Source: CAYRPN01 sp964426135 (GTDB lineage Bacteria > Planctomycetota > Phycisphaerae > Phycisphaerales > Phycisphaeraceae). Taken from it: 57,976 nucleotides of DNA. The DNA lies in the NCBI GenBank assembly GCA_964426135.1, contig CAYRPN010000025.1:1-57976 (forward strand), in the 5' to 3' direction. Below, in pieces: positions 1-7,912 of the stretch. Within the stretch, counting starts at the first letter, position 1, and every line of letters begins with the position of its first letter. The notes under the pieces were generated by a model, which was not told the DNA's origin, searched no databases, and saw only the letters and a program-made list of their open reading frames with translations. The position numbers were made by a program, and so were the translations under genes.

Positions 1-75
1 GATCCGCGGGTTGCGCTCATACGGGCGGATGTCCTCGATCTTGCGAAGTTCAACGGCGAATACCTGCGTGGTCAT
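1..75 (-). CDS. ParB/Srx-like N-terminal domain protein (partial, runs off the window)
   Basis: Only the first 25 codons are present. They read MTTQVFAVELRKIEDIRPYE and continue with RNPRI. The pattern of a short beta strand followed by I-x-D-I-R-P-Y-E-x-N-P-R is the hallmark start of ParB/sulfiredoxin-fold nuclease domains, which in phages are often fused to or adjacent to DNA methyltransferases. The ATG at 75 is preceded by a strong GGAGGT ribosome binding site six bases upstream. The start lies inside the last codons of the HNH gene in another frame, so the two are probably co-translated. Whether the full protein is a segregation protein, a nuclease or a ParB-methyltransferase fusion cannot be told from this edge. 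Confidence 0.7.
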   Translation of the reverse strand, partial: MTTQVFAVELRKIEDIRPYERNPRI

Positions 76-544
76 GATGCACCTCCGTGTGCGGTGAGGG
101 GTTCTGGTCATCCGCGTGTGCGACTACCTCGCGGCAGAGTTGGATGAACTCGTCATTGGTAAGCGTGCCCTTTGCCCGATTCACCGGTTTGTCCAGTGCT
201 TGAACATTTCCCATCACGTGCCTACCGCCGCGGGATACTGGCACGATGTGATCCAGGGCAGTGGAATCGGGATTCAGTTCACGGCCAGTCAGGGCGCAGC
301 GGTAGGCCTGGCGCCCAAGCAATCGAAGAATGTCCGCCGGGTTGACGGGTTCCTGGCCCGTCGACGTTGATTTCTCAGCGTGGCGGCGCGTGGTGAGCCA
401 TCCGGCGTATGCCAGAAAGTCGACCTTCCTTCCACGGGCTACTGCGACTCCCGCGCGTTTGCGGTGTCGGTACAGTTGGCCCATATTGATCACCTCACCA
501 AAGCCAGAGGAGTTCAGCACGCGAACGAGGTCAGTCGGACGCAT
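50..544 (-). CDS. HNH endonuclease
   Basis: A 164-aa protein whose C-terminal half carries an HNH nuclease core: YRCALTGREL, then LDHIVPVSRGG with the catalytic H, then an N-Q-A-L segment and NRAKG. HNH enzymes of this size are common in phage replication/packaging regions, where they nick or cleave double-stranded DNA. Only one zinc-type cysteine is obvious, so the fold may be metal-poor outside the active site. The frame is open far upstream, but I chose the ATG at 544: its A is also the last base of the preceding gene's TGA stop (TGATG), which suggests termination-reinitiation. The 3' end overlaps the start of the ParB-like gene by 26 bases. Confidence 0.8.
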   Translation of the reverse strand: MRPTDLVRVLNSSGFGEVINMGQLYRHRKRAGVAVARGRKVDFLAYAGWLTTRRHAEKSTSTGQEPVNPADILRLLGRQAYRCALTGRELNPDSTALDHIVPVSRGGRHVMGNVQALDKPVNRAKGTLTNDEFIQLCREVVAHADDQNPSPHTEVHHDHAGIRR

Positions 545-873
545 CAAGCATTCGGCGCTCCAAGCCGTTTCCTCTTGGCGATGTATCGCCGAGTCGGAAG
601 TGGTCGGTGCGACGCCCAGTACTCCCACGTTCCTTGTGTTGCCTGGTCCTTTGCCCGCGATTGGAGCGACGACATCATCCGCCTGTAGGCCTTGCGCCAA
701 TCGCGGCATGGCTTGATGGGCCGCGCCACAGACTTCTCCTGGCTGGCCCGGATGCGGCACGCCTGGACCATGCTGTGAACCGCGCGCGCCCACGGGTCCG
801 CCAACATTCGGTGGTTGGTAAGGTCCGAGCGCAACGCCGACAACATTTGTCGCACTGCTTGGGTCCATGTCAT
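544..873 (-). CDS. Small phage-type protein of unknown function
   Basis: A 109-aa basic protein starting MTWTQAVRQM, with GGAG five bases before the ATG. It is rich in Arg/Lys (for example KPCRDWRKAYRRM) and mostly helical in character, with no membrane segment and no motif I recognise. It ends in a TGA sharing one base with the HNH start, so it belongs to the same transcript. The frame extends upstream of 873, but that part does not look protein-like and lacks a ribosome binding site. A small DNA-binding or nuclease-accessory role is possible from charge and context, but that is inference. Confidence 0.55.
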   Translation of the reverse strand: MTWTQAVRQMLSALRSDLTNHRMLADPWARAVHSMVQACRIRASQEKSVARPIKPCRDWRKAYRRMMSSLQSRAKDQATQGTWEYWASHRPLPTRRYIAKRKRLGAPNA

Positions 874-976
874 GTGAACTCCGAACTTGGTCAATTCGCA
901 ACAAACTCTGACCTGGAACGTGGCTGTTCCCCGCGGCGTCAGGAAAGACATCCGCCAGGGAGGAACCGTGAGTTTT

Positions 977-1029
977 CCACAATCGCCCGAGTTCCCCACT
1001 GCCAGCCTGGCAGATTGTGGGGAACTCGG
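977..1029. repeat. Nested, mutually exclusive inverted repeats
   Basis: Arms 987-999 and 1017-1029 are perfect 13-bp complements (CCGAGTTCCCCAC). Inside them 999-1005 and 1007-1013 form a second perfect 7-bp hairpin (CTGCCAG). A competing pair, 977-984 with 1013-1020 (CCACAATC), uses part of the same right arm. The region lies in the roughly 500-bp gene-free stretch 874-1379 between the prim-pol gene and the small ORF. Confidence 0.7.
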
Positions 1030-1035
1030 ACTTTG

Positions 1036-1121
1036 GCCCACGGTCGCCCACGTCCGCGAGGGGCGTGGTTGGTAGCGACCTACGCCTTGGCGCGAGGTCC
1101 GCGACGTGGGCCAACGTGGGC
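1036..1121. repeat. Paired GTGGGC boxes at 10-bp spacing (iteron-like)
   Basis: GCCCAC occurs at 1036-1041 and 1046-1051, and its complement GTGGGC at 1106-1111 and 1116-1121. Each pair is offset by exactly 10 bp, one helical turn, and the two pairs face each other. Such an arrangement fits a protein-binding site, for example for a replication initiator or a repressor. No function is proven. Confidence 0.5.
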
Positions 1122-1176
1122 GAAACGTCGCCAATGAGCGCCCGCCGTTGGTACTTGCGGGGCTTGCTTCCCTTAA

Positions 1177-1406
1177 CTTCCTTCACCCCGCCCCCATGCG
1201 CGCACGCAGGCGGTTTTTTTCTTCGCGCGCACATATGTGGGTGAAAGGGTGAAGGAAGAAGAGAAGTAGTAGTTTTTCATGTGTAATACCTCCAAAACTT
1301 CCTTCACCCCCAGCGGGTGAAGGATGGGTGAAAGATGGAGAAGCAAGGTGGGGTATTCGCGCTGTATTGCGGCCATCCTTCACCCTCCTTCTCCTTCCTT
1401 CACCTC
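1177..1406. repeat. Cluster of CCTTCACCC boxes in both orientations
   Basis: CTTCCTTCACCCC occurs at about 1177-1189 and 1298-1310. GGGTGAAGGA-type complements occur around 1239-1256 and 1315-1334, and further CCTTCACC copies at 1376-1384 and 1396-1404 reach into the 3' end of the prim-pol gene. Direct and inverted copies at irregular spacing suggest a regulatory or replication-origin site. Between them 1210-1300 is AT-richer with T runs. Confidence 0.5.
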
Positions 1407-3683
1407 CGTGACGAGGCGGTACACCACACCGGGTCTCCCGGTTGTCGGCAGGGACGCGGCGGCGATCTCGTCCCGCTGGATCAACGTCTCGATCAGCTCC
1501 TTGAAGTCTTTCGCCTTCATCTTCATGCGCTTAAGCAGCACCTGGTGCGACAGCTCGCGGCCTTTCGCCTCGTGCAGCTTGCGCACGACCTTGAGGCATT
1601 CGGCGTGGAACGGGTTCTCCGCCACGTAACTGCCGGCCATGAAGAGCTGCCGTCTGGTCTGGTGCATGGCGAACGCCGTCGCCCACTCCACTGCCGGAAG
1701 AGAGATCACGGGGTTTTCGTTGTTCTCGCTGCACGCATGGAGCAGCGCCAGCTTCTTGGCGTTCTCATGTGTACGCGACCATGCGACGCGGGCGACCTCG
1801 TTGTTGCGATCGTGCGCCTGGTCGTACTCATGCTCGGCCTGTCGCCGCAGTGCCGTGAGTGCTTCTTTCGCCTCGGAGGTCCACGGCACGACGCGCGGTT
1901 CGGGATGAATCTCCAGCAGGTTGGCCCGGCGCGTGCCGGGCTGGAACTCGCCCCACCAGCGCGCCGTTTGGAGAATGCCATCCGGCAACTTCCGCGCGCT
2001 GCCGGGTGTCTGGCCTTCGCCGCGCTTGCCGATGTCCACGATGATGAGCCGAGCGAAGAAGCCGTTGGTGAGCATGCGCTGGCTGAGCGACTCGTAGAAG
2101 TACTGCGGCGTGGCAGTGCCGAAGAGCGTCAGGTGCGGCTGGTCGATGTGGGCCGCTTCCTTCTGACCTGCTTTGACCCGGATCGGGTACACGTCGTTCA
2201 CCGAGGTGTAGAGCGTGAGCAGGATGTTGGGGATCGACTCGCGCTTGTTCTCGCGGTCGAGGTTGATCTGCCGCAGCACGCCGTCCATCTCGTCGTTCTG
2301 GAACAGCATGGCGCTGGTGCGGGCCAGGGCGTCCTGGATGCCTTCGCCGGATGCGAACTTGTCACCGAGCGCCGCGACGTGCCCGATCTCGAACAGCACG
2401 CGGGCGTTGACCTTGCGCGGAAAATCCTTGCCCGTGCCGCTGCTGGCCAGGGCCAAAAGGTAGAGGTTGGGCCGCAGGTCCCCGGGGTCGCACACCTTGC
2501 GACCGCAGAGGTACGAAAGCAGTGCGAGCGCGCCGCAGAAGGCCAGGCCGACATTTGGGTAAGGCGCGTTGGCCAGCGTGAAGTCCATCACCTGCGACAC
2601 GAAGCCCGGCACGCGAAACAGGTGCTCGGGAATCGGCCCCGGGTCTTCCATTTCCGGAGCTGCGGTCAGTTGGGTGCTGTCCACAGGGGTGATCCGGTTG
2701 TCAGGGCGACCCTCCGCCATCGCGAGGATGCCGGAGATGTCTACCCCCGTATGCGTATCAGCGGTATCTCCTCCGAAACCCTCATCGCGCAGCGAGCGTG
2801 CGGCTTGTTCGAAGTCGCCGCCGTGGTTGAGTAGCGCATAGACGGAGAACGGCGAGTAGGCGCGGTTGGGCTCGAACGGCGAGGCGTTCGAGCTGAAGAC
2901 ATAGAACACGCCGTCTTTCAGTGTCGCGGACCATCCCGCTTGCTTGCCCGGCCGGCGCCAATGTTCGTTCTCGCCGCCACGGACACAGACCCAGCCGTGC
3001 TGCTCGAGCACCTTCCGCGGGTCGCCACGCTGATTGAAATCATCGCCAGGACGATCGGCGCTCGGTCGTCCGTTGCCGATCGTGTGCGGTGCCGCCCCTG
3101 GCGACACCGGCTTCGTAGGCCCGTTCACCACCGGCGGCACGTACTCATTCAACTCCCACGCGGCTTGCAGCAGCGCATCGCGCTCCTCGAGCGTCAACAT
3201 AGGCGGCTGACTGAGATCGCCATGCGTGATCGCGTAACCGGGTGTCGGCGCACACAAGAACAGTCCGCCTTCTCCGCGAGTTTCGATGAGCGTGACGACC
3301 TTCTCGCCGCCCCCGGCATGTCGCTGGGCGAGTTTCAGGTTGCCGCAGATCTCCACCTCGCACCGGTAAATGACGTGCCGGCCGCCGGACGGCGTCGTCT
3401 CGACCACGAGGCGCTCGCGCAACGCTGTCGAGATGCGTTCCCACCACGCGCTGAATCGCTCGCCGCCGGCGTCGAAATCGATGATCTCCACATTGCCCGA
3501 CACCGCGCCGCAGAGAATGCAAATGGCATCATGGTTGTTGGAGAGCCATGCCGACAGTTCTGCCGCCGTGGGCAATCGCTGCTGATAGCGCTTCCACGAT
3601 CCCACCACCGGGCGCTTCTCAGAGCGCCGGGCGGGTAGGACGCAGAGACCTGCGTTCAAATACTTTGCTGCCACATCCTGCAT
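1380..3683 (-). CDS. Prim-pol (AEP primase/polymerase) with DUF3987 helicase-like domain
   Basis: A 767-aa protein expected to prime and help replicate element DNA. The N-terminal archaeo-eukaryotic primase domain shows the metal-binding pair D69-x-D71 (IIDFDAGG), the G-G-R-H103 motif and a downstream LIETRGEGG strand, typical of PF09250 bifunctional primase/polymerases. The C-terminal half resembles the DUF3987 family, with a Walker A-like SSGTGKD near residue 412 and an acidic FQNDEMDG segment. The ATG at 3683 has GAGG in front of it. A longer TTG start at 3725 would overlap the helicase stop, but its extra residues look unnatural. It follows the helicase by 38 bp in the same operon. The 3' end contains GGTGAAGGA repeats. 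Confidence 0.87.
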   Translation of the reverse strand: MQDVAAKYLNAGLCVLPARRSEKRPVVGSWKRYQQRLPTAAELSAWLSNNHDAICILCGAVSGNVEIIDFDAGGERFSAWWERISTALRERLVVETTPSGGRHVIYRCEVEICGNLKLAQRHAGGGEKVVTLIETRGEGGLFLCAPTPGYAITHGDLSQPPMLTLEERDALLQAAWELNEYVPPVVNGPTKPVSPGAAPHTIGNGRPSADRPGDDFNQRGDPRKVLEQHGWVCVRGGENEHWRRPGKQAGWSATLKDGVFYVFSSNASPFEPNRAYSPFSVYALLNHGGDFEQAARSLRDEGFGGDTADTHTGVDISGILAMAEGRPDNRITPVDSTQLTAAPEMEDPGPIPEHLFRVPGFVSQVMDFTLANAPYPNVGLAFCGALALLSYLCGRKVCDPGDLRPNLYLLALASSGTGKDFPRKVNARVLFEIGHVAALGDKFASGEGIQDALARTSAMLFQNDEMDGVLRQINLDRENKRESIPNILLTLYTSVNDVYPIRVKAGQKEAAHIDQPHLTLFGTATPQYFYESLSQRMLTNGFFARLIIVDIGKRGEGQTPGSARKLPDGILQTARWWGEFQPGTRRANLLEIHPEPRVVPWTSEAKEALTALRRQAEHEYDQAHDRNNEVARVAWSRTHENAKKLALLHACSENNENPVISLPAVEWATAFAMHQTRRQLFMAGSYVAENPFHAECLKVVRKLHEAKGRELSHQVLLKRMKMKAKDFKELIETLIQRDEIAAASLPTTGRPGVVYRLVTEVKEGEGG

Positions 3684-3721
3684 ATGCGCCTCACATCCGC
3701 CGGTCCTGACGCAATGCGCTC

Positions 3722-5449
3722 TCAAAAGGGAATTTCGTCGTCGGGAATCGCCGGCACGGCATCGCCCACATCACGTTCATCGCTGCTGTCGAGGCGCGGC
3801 GGGATCGGACCCAGTGTGTGCTTCACGACCCGGTCGTACTTCTCCCCGGCCACGTGGCGCACGACGATCACCTGCGTCGTCGCCAGGGCGCCGGCTTTCG
3901 CCAACTCCACCGCCTCGTCCACGTCCACCGGGCACAGCTCATTCGATCGGGCCTTCCACCATGCCTCCGCCTTCTGCCGCGCAAAACTCCCGGAGGCGTG
4001 CTCGATGCACACCCACTCACTCTGGTGGTCGTTGAAGCCGAGCTGGTAGTCGACGCGGAGCGTCCGCGGGTGATCCGGGGGCGCGTCGCGCTTCTGGTGG
4101 GCGGAGTAGTAGACATCCCGCACCTCGTACTCGGTCTCGGTCACCTCACCGGAGATGACGCCTGCCGTGGAGGCCTGGCGATCGTGCTGCTCACGCTTGG
4201 GCGTCGGAAATTGGTGCCCGCACTGCGGACAAACCGAGTACGCCGCGTGAATCAGCGCGTTGCACTGTGGGCATTCCTTTGCCGGCGCCTCGCCTGCGCC
4301 TGCGGCCGGTTGTTTCACCTGCATGGCATCGACCGGGCCGTGCCGCAGGATGTTGCCGCCGAAGTCGAGAACTAGGCAGTCGGTCTTGCTCGGGTGAAGG
4401 CGGAATCCTCGTCCAACCATCTGGTAATACAGCCCCGGCGAGTTGGTCGGACGCAGCATTGCCACACAGTCGGTGCCCGGGGCGTCGAAGCCGGTGGTCA
4501 GCACGTTCACGTTGACCAGGTAGCGGAGCTTCCCGTTCTTGAATCGCTCCAAAGTTTCGGTCCGCTCGAACGGCAGTGTCTCGCCGCAGACGAACCCGCA
4601 CTCGTGGCCCAACTCGCCGAGCACGCGCTGCACATGGAGCGCATGCTTCACACCGGCGGCGAAGATGAGCACGGAGCGGCGATCCTGGGTGTGGTCGACG
4701 ATCTCGCGGCACGCCGAGCGAACCAGCGAGTCGTCGTCCATCAGCTCTTCGACTTCGCCGGCGATGAACTCACCGCCGCGCACGTGCAGCCCCGACATGT
4801 CGACCTTGCGTTTACTCGCCTTGGACTTGAGCGGGCAAAGGTAGCCCTGCACGATGAGCTCACGCACGCCGACTTCATAGCAGACGTGATTGAGCAGACC
4901 GTCCGGGGGCGGCGCACAGATCACGCCGCTACTCATGCGGTACGGCGTCGCCGTCAAGCCAATCAGACGCACGTTCGGGTTGACGATCTTCGCGTCGCGC
5001 AGGAACTGCTGGTACATCCCGTCCCCATCACTTCCGGTGGGGATCATGTGCGCTTCATCGATCAGAATCAGATCGAAACGATCCAGTTCCGCGGCGCGGC
5101 GGTAGACGCTCTGGATGCCGGCGACGATGATCGCGTGGTCGGTGTCTCGGCTCTTGAGGCCTGCGGAGTAGACGCCAATCTGGTGCCACAAATCGGGGGC
5201 CATCGCATGGAGTTTGTCCACCGCCTGCTCGAGCAGTTCCTTCACGTGCGCGAGGATGAGGACACGGCCGTCCCACTGCTTAACCGCGTCGCGGCAGATC
5301 GTCGCCATGATGGGCGTCTTTCCGCCCGCCGTGGGGATCACGACGCACGGATTGTCGTCGCGTGTGCGCAGGTGCTCATAGACCGCGCTGACCGCGTCGG
5401 CCTGGTACGGGCGCAGCGAGATCGTGTTGGAGGGCGCAACGACACTCAT
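3722..5449 (-). CDS. DEAD/DEAH-box superfamily 2 helicase with zinc ribbon
   Basis: A 575-aa SF2 helicase of the kind found in phage replication modules. It has Walker A PTAGGKT (39-45), DEAH at 131-134, motif III LTATPYR, and motif VI YQMVGRGFR followed by LHPSK. After the two helicase lobes a four-cysteine knuckle (CPQCN...CPQCGHQFP) is likely to bind zinc. The tail ends in an acidic DDEIPF-like tip, reminiscent of single-strand-binding-protein interaction tips (inference). The ATG at 5449 has GGAGGT upstream and overlaps the phosphoesterase stop by four bases (ATGA). Likely role: unwinding DNA or branched intermediates during element replication, next to prim-pol and RusA. Confidence 0.9.
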   Translation of the reverse strand: MSVVAPSNTISLRPYQADAVSAVYEHLRTRDDNPCVVIPTAGGKTPIMATICRDAVKQWDGRVLILAHVKELLEQAVDKLHAMAPDLWHQIGVYSAGLKSRDTDHAIIVAGIQSVYRRAAELDRFDLILIDEAHMIPTGSDGDGMYQQFLRDAKIVNPNVRLIGLTATPYRMSSGVICAPPPDGLLNHVCYEVGVRELIVQGYLCPLKSKASKRKVDMSGLHVRGGEFIAGEVEELMDDDSLVRSACREIVDHTQDRRSVLIFAAGVKHALHVQRVLGELGHECGFVCGETLPFERTETLERFKNGKLRYLVNVNVLTTGFDAPGTDCVAMLRPTNSPGLYYQMVGRGFRLHPSKTDCLVLDFGGNILRHGPVDAMQVKQPAAGAGEAPAKECPQCNALIHAAYSVCPQCGHQFPTPKREQHDRQASTAGVISGEVTETEYEVRDVYYSAHQKRDAPPDHPRTLRVDYQLGFNDHQSEWVCIEHASGSFARQKAEAWWKARSNELCPVDVDEAVELAKAGALATTQVIVVRHVAGEKYDRVVKHTLGPIPPRLDSSDERDVGDAVPAIPDDEIPF

Positions 5450-6228
5450 CTGGCGGCCACCTCCGCGCCATCGGGCAGGATGCAGCGATCGTCCATGACC
5501 GGGATGGTGTAAAGCGTGTCGCTGCGTCGACCGAGGTAGCCGAGGATGAAGCCGTTGACCCACTCGACAGGGCGGCCCGTGCCGTAAAGCGGTACCGGCT
5601 TGCACAGACAGCCACCGGAGCGGGCCTCGATGATCTGACCGGGTGCCCAGATGTTCTGGATGATGCTCGAGTCGGCCCGGTGGGTGTGGCCGTGGATGAC
5701 GCTTTTACCCTGGCTGATTTCCAGGTGGTTCTTCGTCGCATGCCGCGCGAAGGACCAACCGTGCACGGCGATGATTCGCGAGTTGATCGCGTAGTGAGGA
5801 TATCGGGCCGTGGCGGACCCATACGGAACGTAGGTGAAGGCGGATCGGCCGCGGGCGAGTTGTAGCCTGGGCGCCAGCATCGAGTATGCGCCGCGGCCTT
5901 CACTCGTGAGCGCCGCCCATCGGTCCAGGCGATACTCGTGATTGCCTTCAACCATCACGAGGCGGCGGCACACGCGCTGCAGCCGGTCGAATATCGCATT
6001 CGCGACCTTCAGATCCTCGTGATAATCGCTCTCCGGCACGCCGTACGTCGGCGGGTGCTTGGAGAACTGTCCGCAATCAAGCAGATCGCCCAAGCACACG
6101 ATCAGGTCGGGCCGGATGCGCTCGGCGGCGCGGCAGAACACCTCCACCGCCCGCGGATTCTGGTGCGGGATGTGGACGTCGCCGAAGGCGAGCATCGTTT
6201 TGGGTTTTGATTTTCGGGGTGCCATCAT
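5446..6228 (-). CDS. Calcineurin-like metallophosphoesterase
   Basis: A 260-aa soluble phosphoesterase with the complete metal-site signature: GDVHIPH (D17, H19), GDLLD (47-51), GNHE, and GHTH near the C-terminus. Phage relatives hydrolyse phosphodiesters or cyclic nucleotides, and some act on nucleic-acid ends; the substrate here is not evident. The start is the first ATG of an ATGATG that overlaps the preceding gene's TGA, so translation is probably coupled. The stop overlaps the helicase start. All active-site residues appear intact. Confidence 0.88.
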   Translation of the reverse strand: MMAPRKSKPKTMLAFGDVHIPHQNPRAVEVFCRAAERIRPDLIVCLGDLLDCGQFSKHPPTYGVPESDYHEDLKVANAIFDRLQRVCRRLVMVEGNHEYRLDRWAALTSEGRGAYSMLAPRLQLARGRSAFTYVPYGSATARYPHYAINSRIIAVHGWSFARHATKNHLEISQGKSVIHGHTHRADSSIIQNIWAPGQIIEARSGGCLCKPVPLYGTGRPVEWVNGFILGYLGRRSDTLYTIPVMDDRCILPDGAEVAAR

Positions 6229-6875
6229 TCGTCTCCGGCGATCATGGCGGCGGTGCGGGCGTAGCCGGCGATATCCACGAGGTTGTCGCGTTTGTGGCGA
6301 TGAACCTGCCGGGCGAGCTTCACCGCGATCAGACAGAGCGGCACGTCCATCGCGCTGATCTCGACGTTCGCGCGGAGCTTGGGCGCGAGAATGCCTGACC
6401 ACATGCGGGCGGTGCGGCTGAAATCTTCGACCGGGTGCCCGTAGTCGTTCTGCCGTACGCCCTCGGTGATGCCTTTGGCCTCATCGAGAATCGAGGGACT
6501 CAGCGCCTCGGCCAATCGCCTGCTGGTGTAGACCATCGCCGACGCGCTCGGAGCGTCGGGCAAGGGGCACAGCGTGTGGGCGTCGAACGCAGTGAGATTC
6601 AGTTCGCGGGCGATGAGGTACTCCAGCTGCGCGCCGCGCGAGTCTTCCCAACCAGGCAGCAGTGCGATTGCATCGCATCCGACGAGCAGGGCCACATCGG
6701 CGCGCAGATACTGCTCGCGCGGCAGGTCGACGCGGCCGCCAAAGTTCTCGGCGGGATTGCAGACCTCCCAGCCCGCAGCCGCGAGGCGTTTAGTGGCGGC
6801 GTGGAACGCCGGGAAGTTGTGGTCCGGCAGACCGGTCATCGGGCCAGCCAGGTAGATGCGCTTGGGCTTACTCAT
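6225..6875 (-). CDS. DUF4406 (nucleoside deoxyribosyltransferase-like) fused to DUF6378
   Basis: A 216-aa two-domain protein. Residues 1 to about 95 begin KRIYLAGPMTG and contain CDAIALLPGWEDSRGA, matching DUF4406, a Rossmann-like relative of nucleoside 2-deoxyribosyltransferases. Residues of roughly 130-214 (ILDEAKGIT...YGHPVEDF...ISAMDVPLCLIAVKLARQ) match DUF6378, a small all-helical phage domain. Both occur separately in phages, and the fusion suggests a joint role in nucleotide metabolism or in altering the nucleotide pool. The GGAGG box lies 12 bases before the ATG, inside the end of the RusA gene, which stops 5 bases upstream. Confidence 0.8.
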   Translation of the reverse strand: MSKPKRIYLAGPMTGLPDHNFPAFHAATKRLAAAGWEVCNPAENFGGRVDLPREQYLRADVALLVGCDAIALLPGWEDSRGAQLEYLIARELNLTAFDAHTLCPLPDAPSASAMVYTSRRLAEALSPSILDEAKGITEGVRQNDYGHPVEDFSRTARMWSGILAPKLRANVEISAMDVPLCLIAVKLARQVHRHKRDNLVDIAGYARTAAMIAGDE

Positions 6876-6879
6876 GGGA

Positions 6880-7299
6880 TCAGTTGTCCTCCGGACGCAT
6901 TAGCGAGCCACACAGCGGACAGTGGGTGAGGGGCAATTCAGCCAGTTGGATTTCGAGATGGCCTGGCTTCGATGGTGGGCACCGGCGCGTGATGAGCAGG
7001 TCGATCTGGCTGTCGTCTTCGTAAACCCCCGCGTGCTCGAGGGCATCGAGCACGGGCTTTTGAATGTTGTCGAGGTCACGCCTCCGTCGGTCGGGAGGGA
7101 ATGCATCCATGCACAGCGCGATCCGGCCCCCAGTCGGCGGCTTACGTGGACCATCGCCGCCGCGTTCAATACCCGGGGCCAGGAGGGCGCGGACGTTCTC
7201 ACGAAACGTCCGGCCCTCCCGGCTGATCACTGTGCGGCCGCGGAAGTGACGCCAGTAGTGATTGATGCTCGGCGGATAGGGCAGTTCCAGTTCCAGCAT
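6880..7299 (-). CDS. rusA: RusA-family Holliday junction resolvase
   Basis: A 139-aa protein with the RusA fold: N-terminal LPYPPSINHYWR, then RRRDLDNIQKPVLDAL, and GVYEDDSQIDLL, giving the conserved aspartates used for metal-dependent cleavage of four-way junctions. The length fits phage RusA (about 120-140 aa). A C-terminal CPLCGSL extension adds a possible zinc knuckle. The ATG at 7299 is preceded by GAGG. Position among helicase, nuclease and ssDNA-binding-like genes supports a recombination role. Confidence 0.9.
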   Translation of the reverse strand: MLELELPYPPSINHYWRHFRGRTVISREGRTFRENVRALLAPGIERGGDGPRKPPTGGRIALCMDAFPPDRRRRDLDNIQKPVLDALEHAGVYEDDSQIDLLITRRCPPSKPGHLEIQLAELPLTHCPLCGSLMRPEDN

Positions 7300-7369
7300 C
7301 CGTGCCTCACTGAAAAAGAGATGATGGGGTCCGCCCCGCTCGATTCCGGGGCCGGCTTCCGGGGGCGGG

Positions 7370-7843
7370 TTAGCGCTTCCACGGCGGTGTGGCGCTGGCG
7401 ACTGGGGCCTGCTGCGGCTTGGCGCCGGCGGACGGCGCAGCCGACTTTGGCTCGAAGCCTTTGATCTCGTTGGTGAGTTCGCCGCCCGGCAGGTCTTCAC
7501 GTTTCTTGAGCTTGACGGTGATGAGGAGCGGAATGTTGTGCAGCTCGACGGAGTCGCGCGGTTGCATGACGCCGACGGCGTGGCAGACGGCCGAGAGTTC
7601 GGCGCGGGCGATCTTGACGGCCGTGGCGTTCTCGTTGTGGAGGTTGAGCCGGGCCCACAGCACGCGACCCTTGAAGTCGCCTTCGAGAAGTGTGAATGTG
7701 AGCTGCAGGTACTGGCCCTTGCCGTTCTTCGTCGGTTTCATCTCCGACTCGGTGATCGCCGCCAGGTATTTGCCCGCGGGAACCGGGTCGAAGGAGGCGT
7801 TGGGTTCAACTTGCGTTGCATCGAATCCGTTCAGATTGGCCAT
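7370..7843 (-). CDS. DUF669 phage protein (probable single-strand DNA binding or recombination accessory)
   Basis: A 157-aa protein that starts MANLNGFDATQVEP and carries the DUF669 (PF05037) signature: PAGKYLAAITESEMKPTKNGKG, then LQLTFTLLEGDFKGR. The central region is beta-rich, and the C-terminal 30 residues are low-complexity Ala/Pro ending in PPWKR. DUF669 proteins sit next to RecA-like ATPases and PD-(D/E)XK nucleases in phage genomes, as here, and are thought to help recombination. GGAG lies about 10 bases before the start. Confidence 0.85.
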   Translation of the reverse strand: MANLNGFDATQVEPNASFDPVPAGKYLAAITESEMKPTKNGKGQYLQLTFTLLEGDFKGRVLWARLNLHNENATAVKIARAELSAVCHAVGVMQPRDSVELHNIPLLITVKLKKREDLPGGELTNEIKGFEPKSAAPSAGAKPQQAPVASATPPWKR

Positions 7844-7912
7844 GAGTTGGCACTCCCATTGGTGGTTGGGGTTGTGATTGATCAGAAGGGGTCGCGATTG
7901 AGAAATCAGCGA

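Noticed and set aside
874..1234. N-terminal extensions of the HNH and small-ORF frames
   Set aside because: No ribosome binding site, unnatural composition, and overlap with repeats; internal ATGs with good sites exist.
1335..2834. A 499-codon open frame on the plus strand
   Set aside because: Antisense to the prim-pol/DUF3987 gene; no domain.
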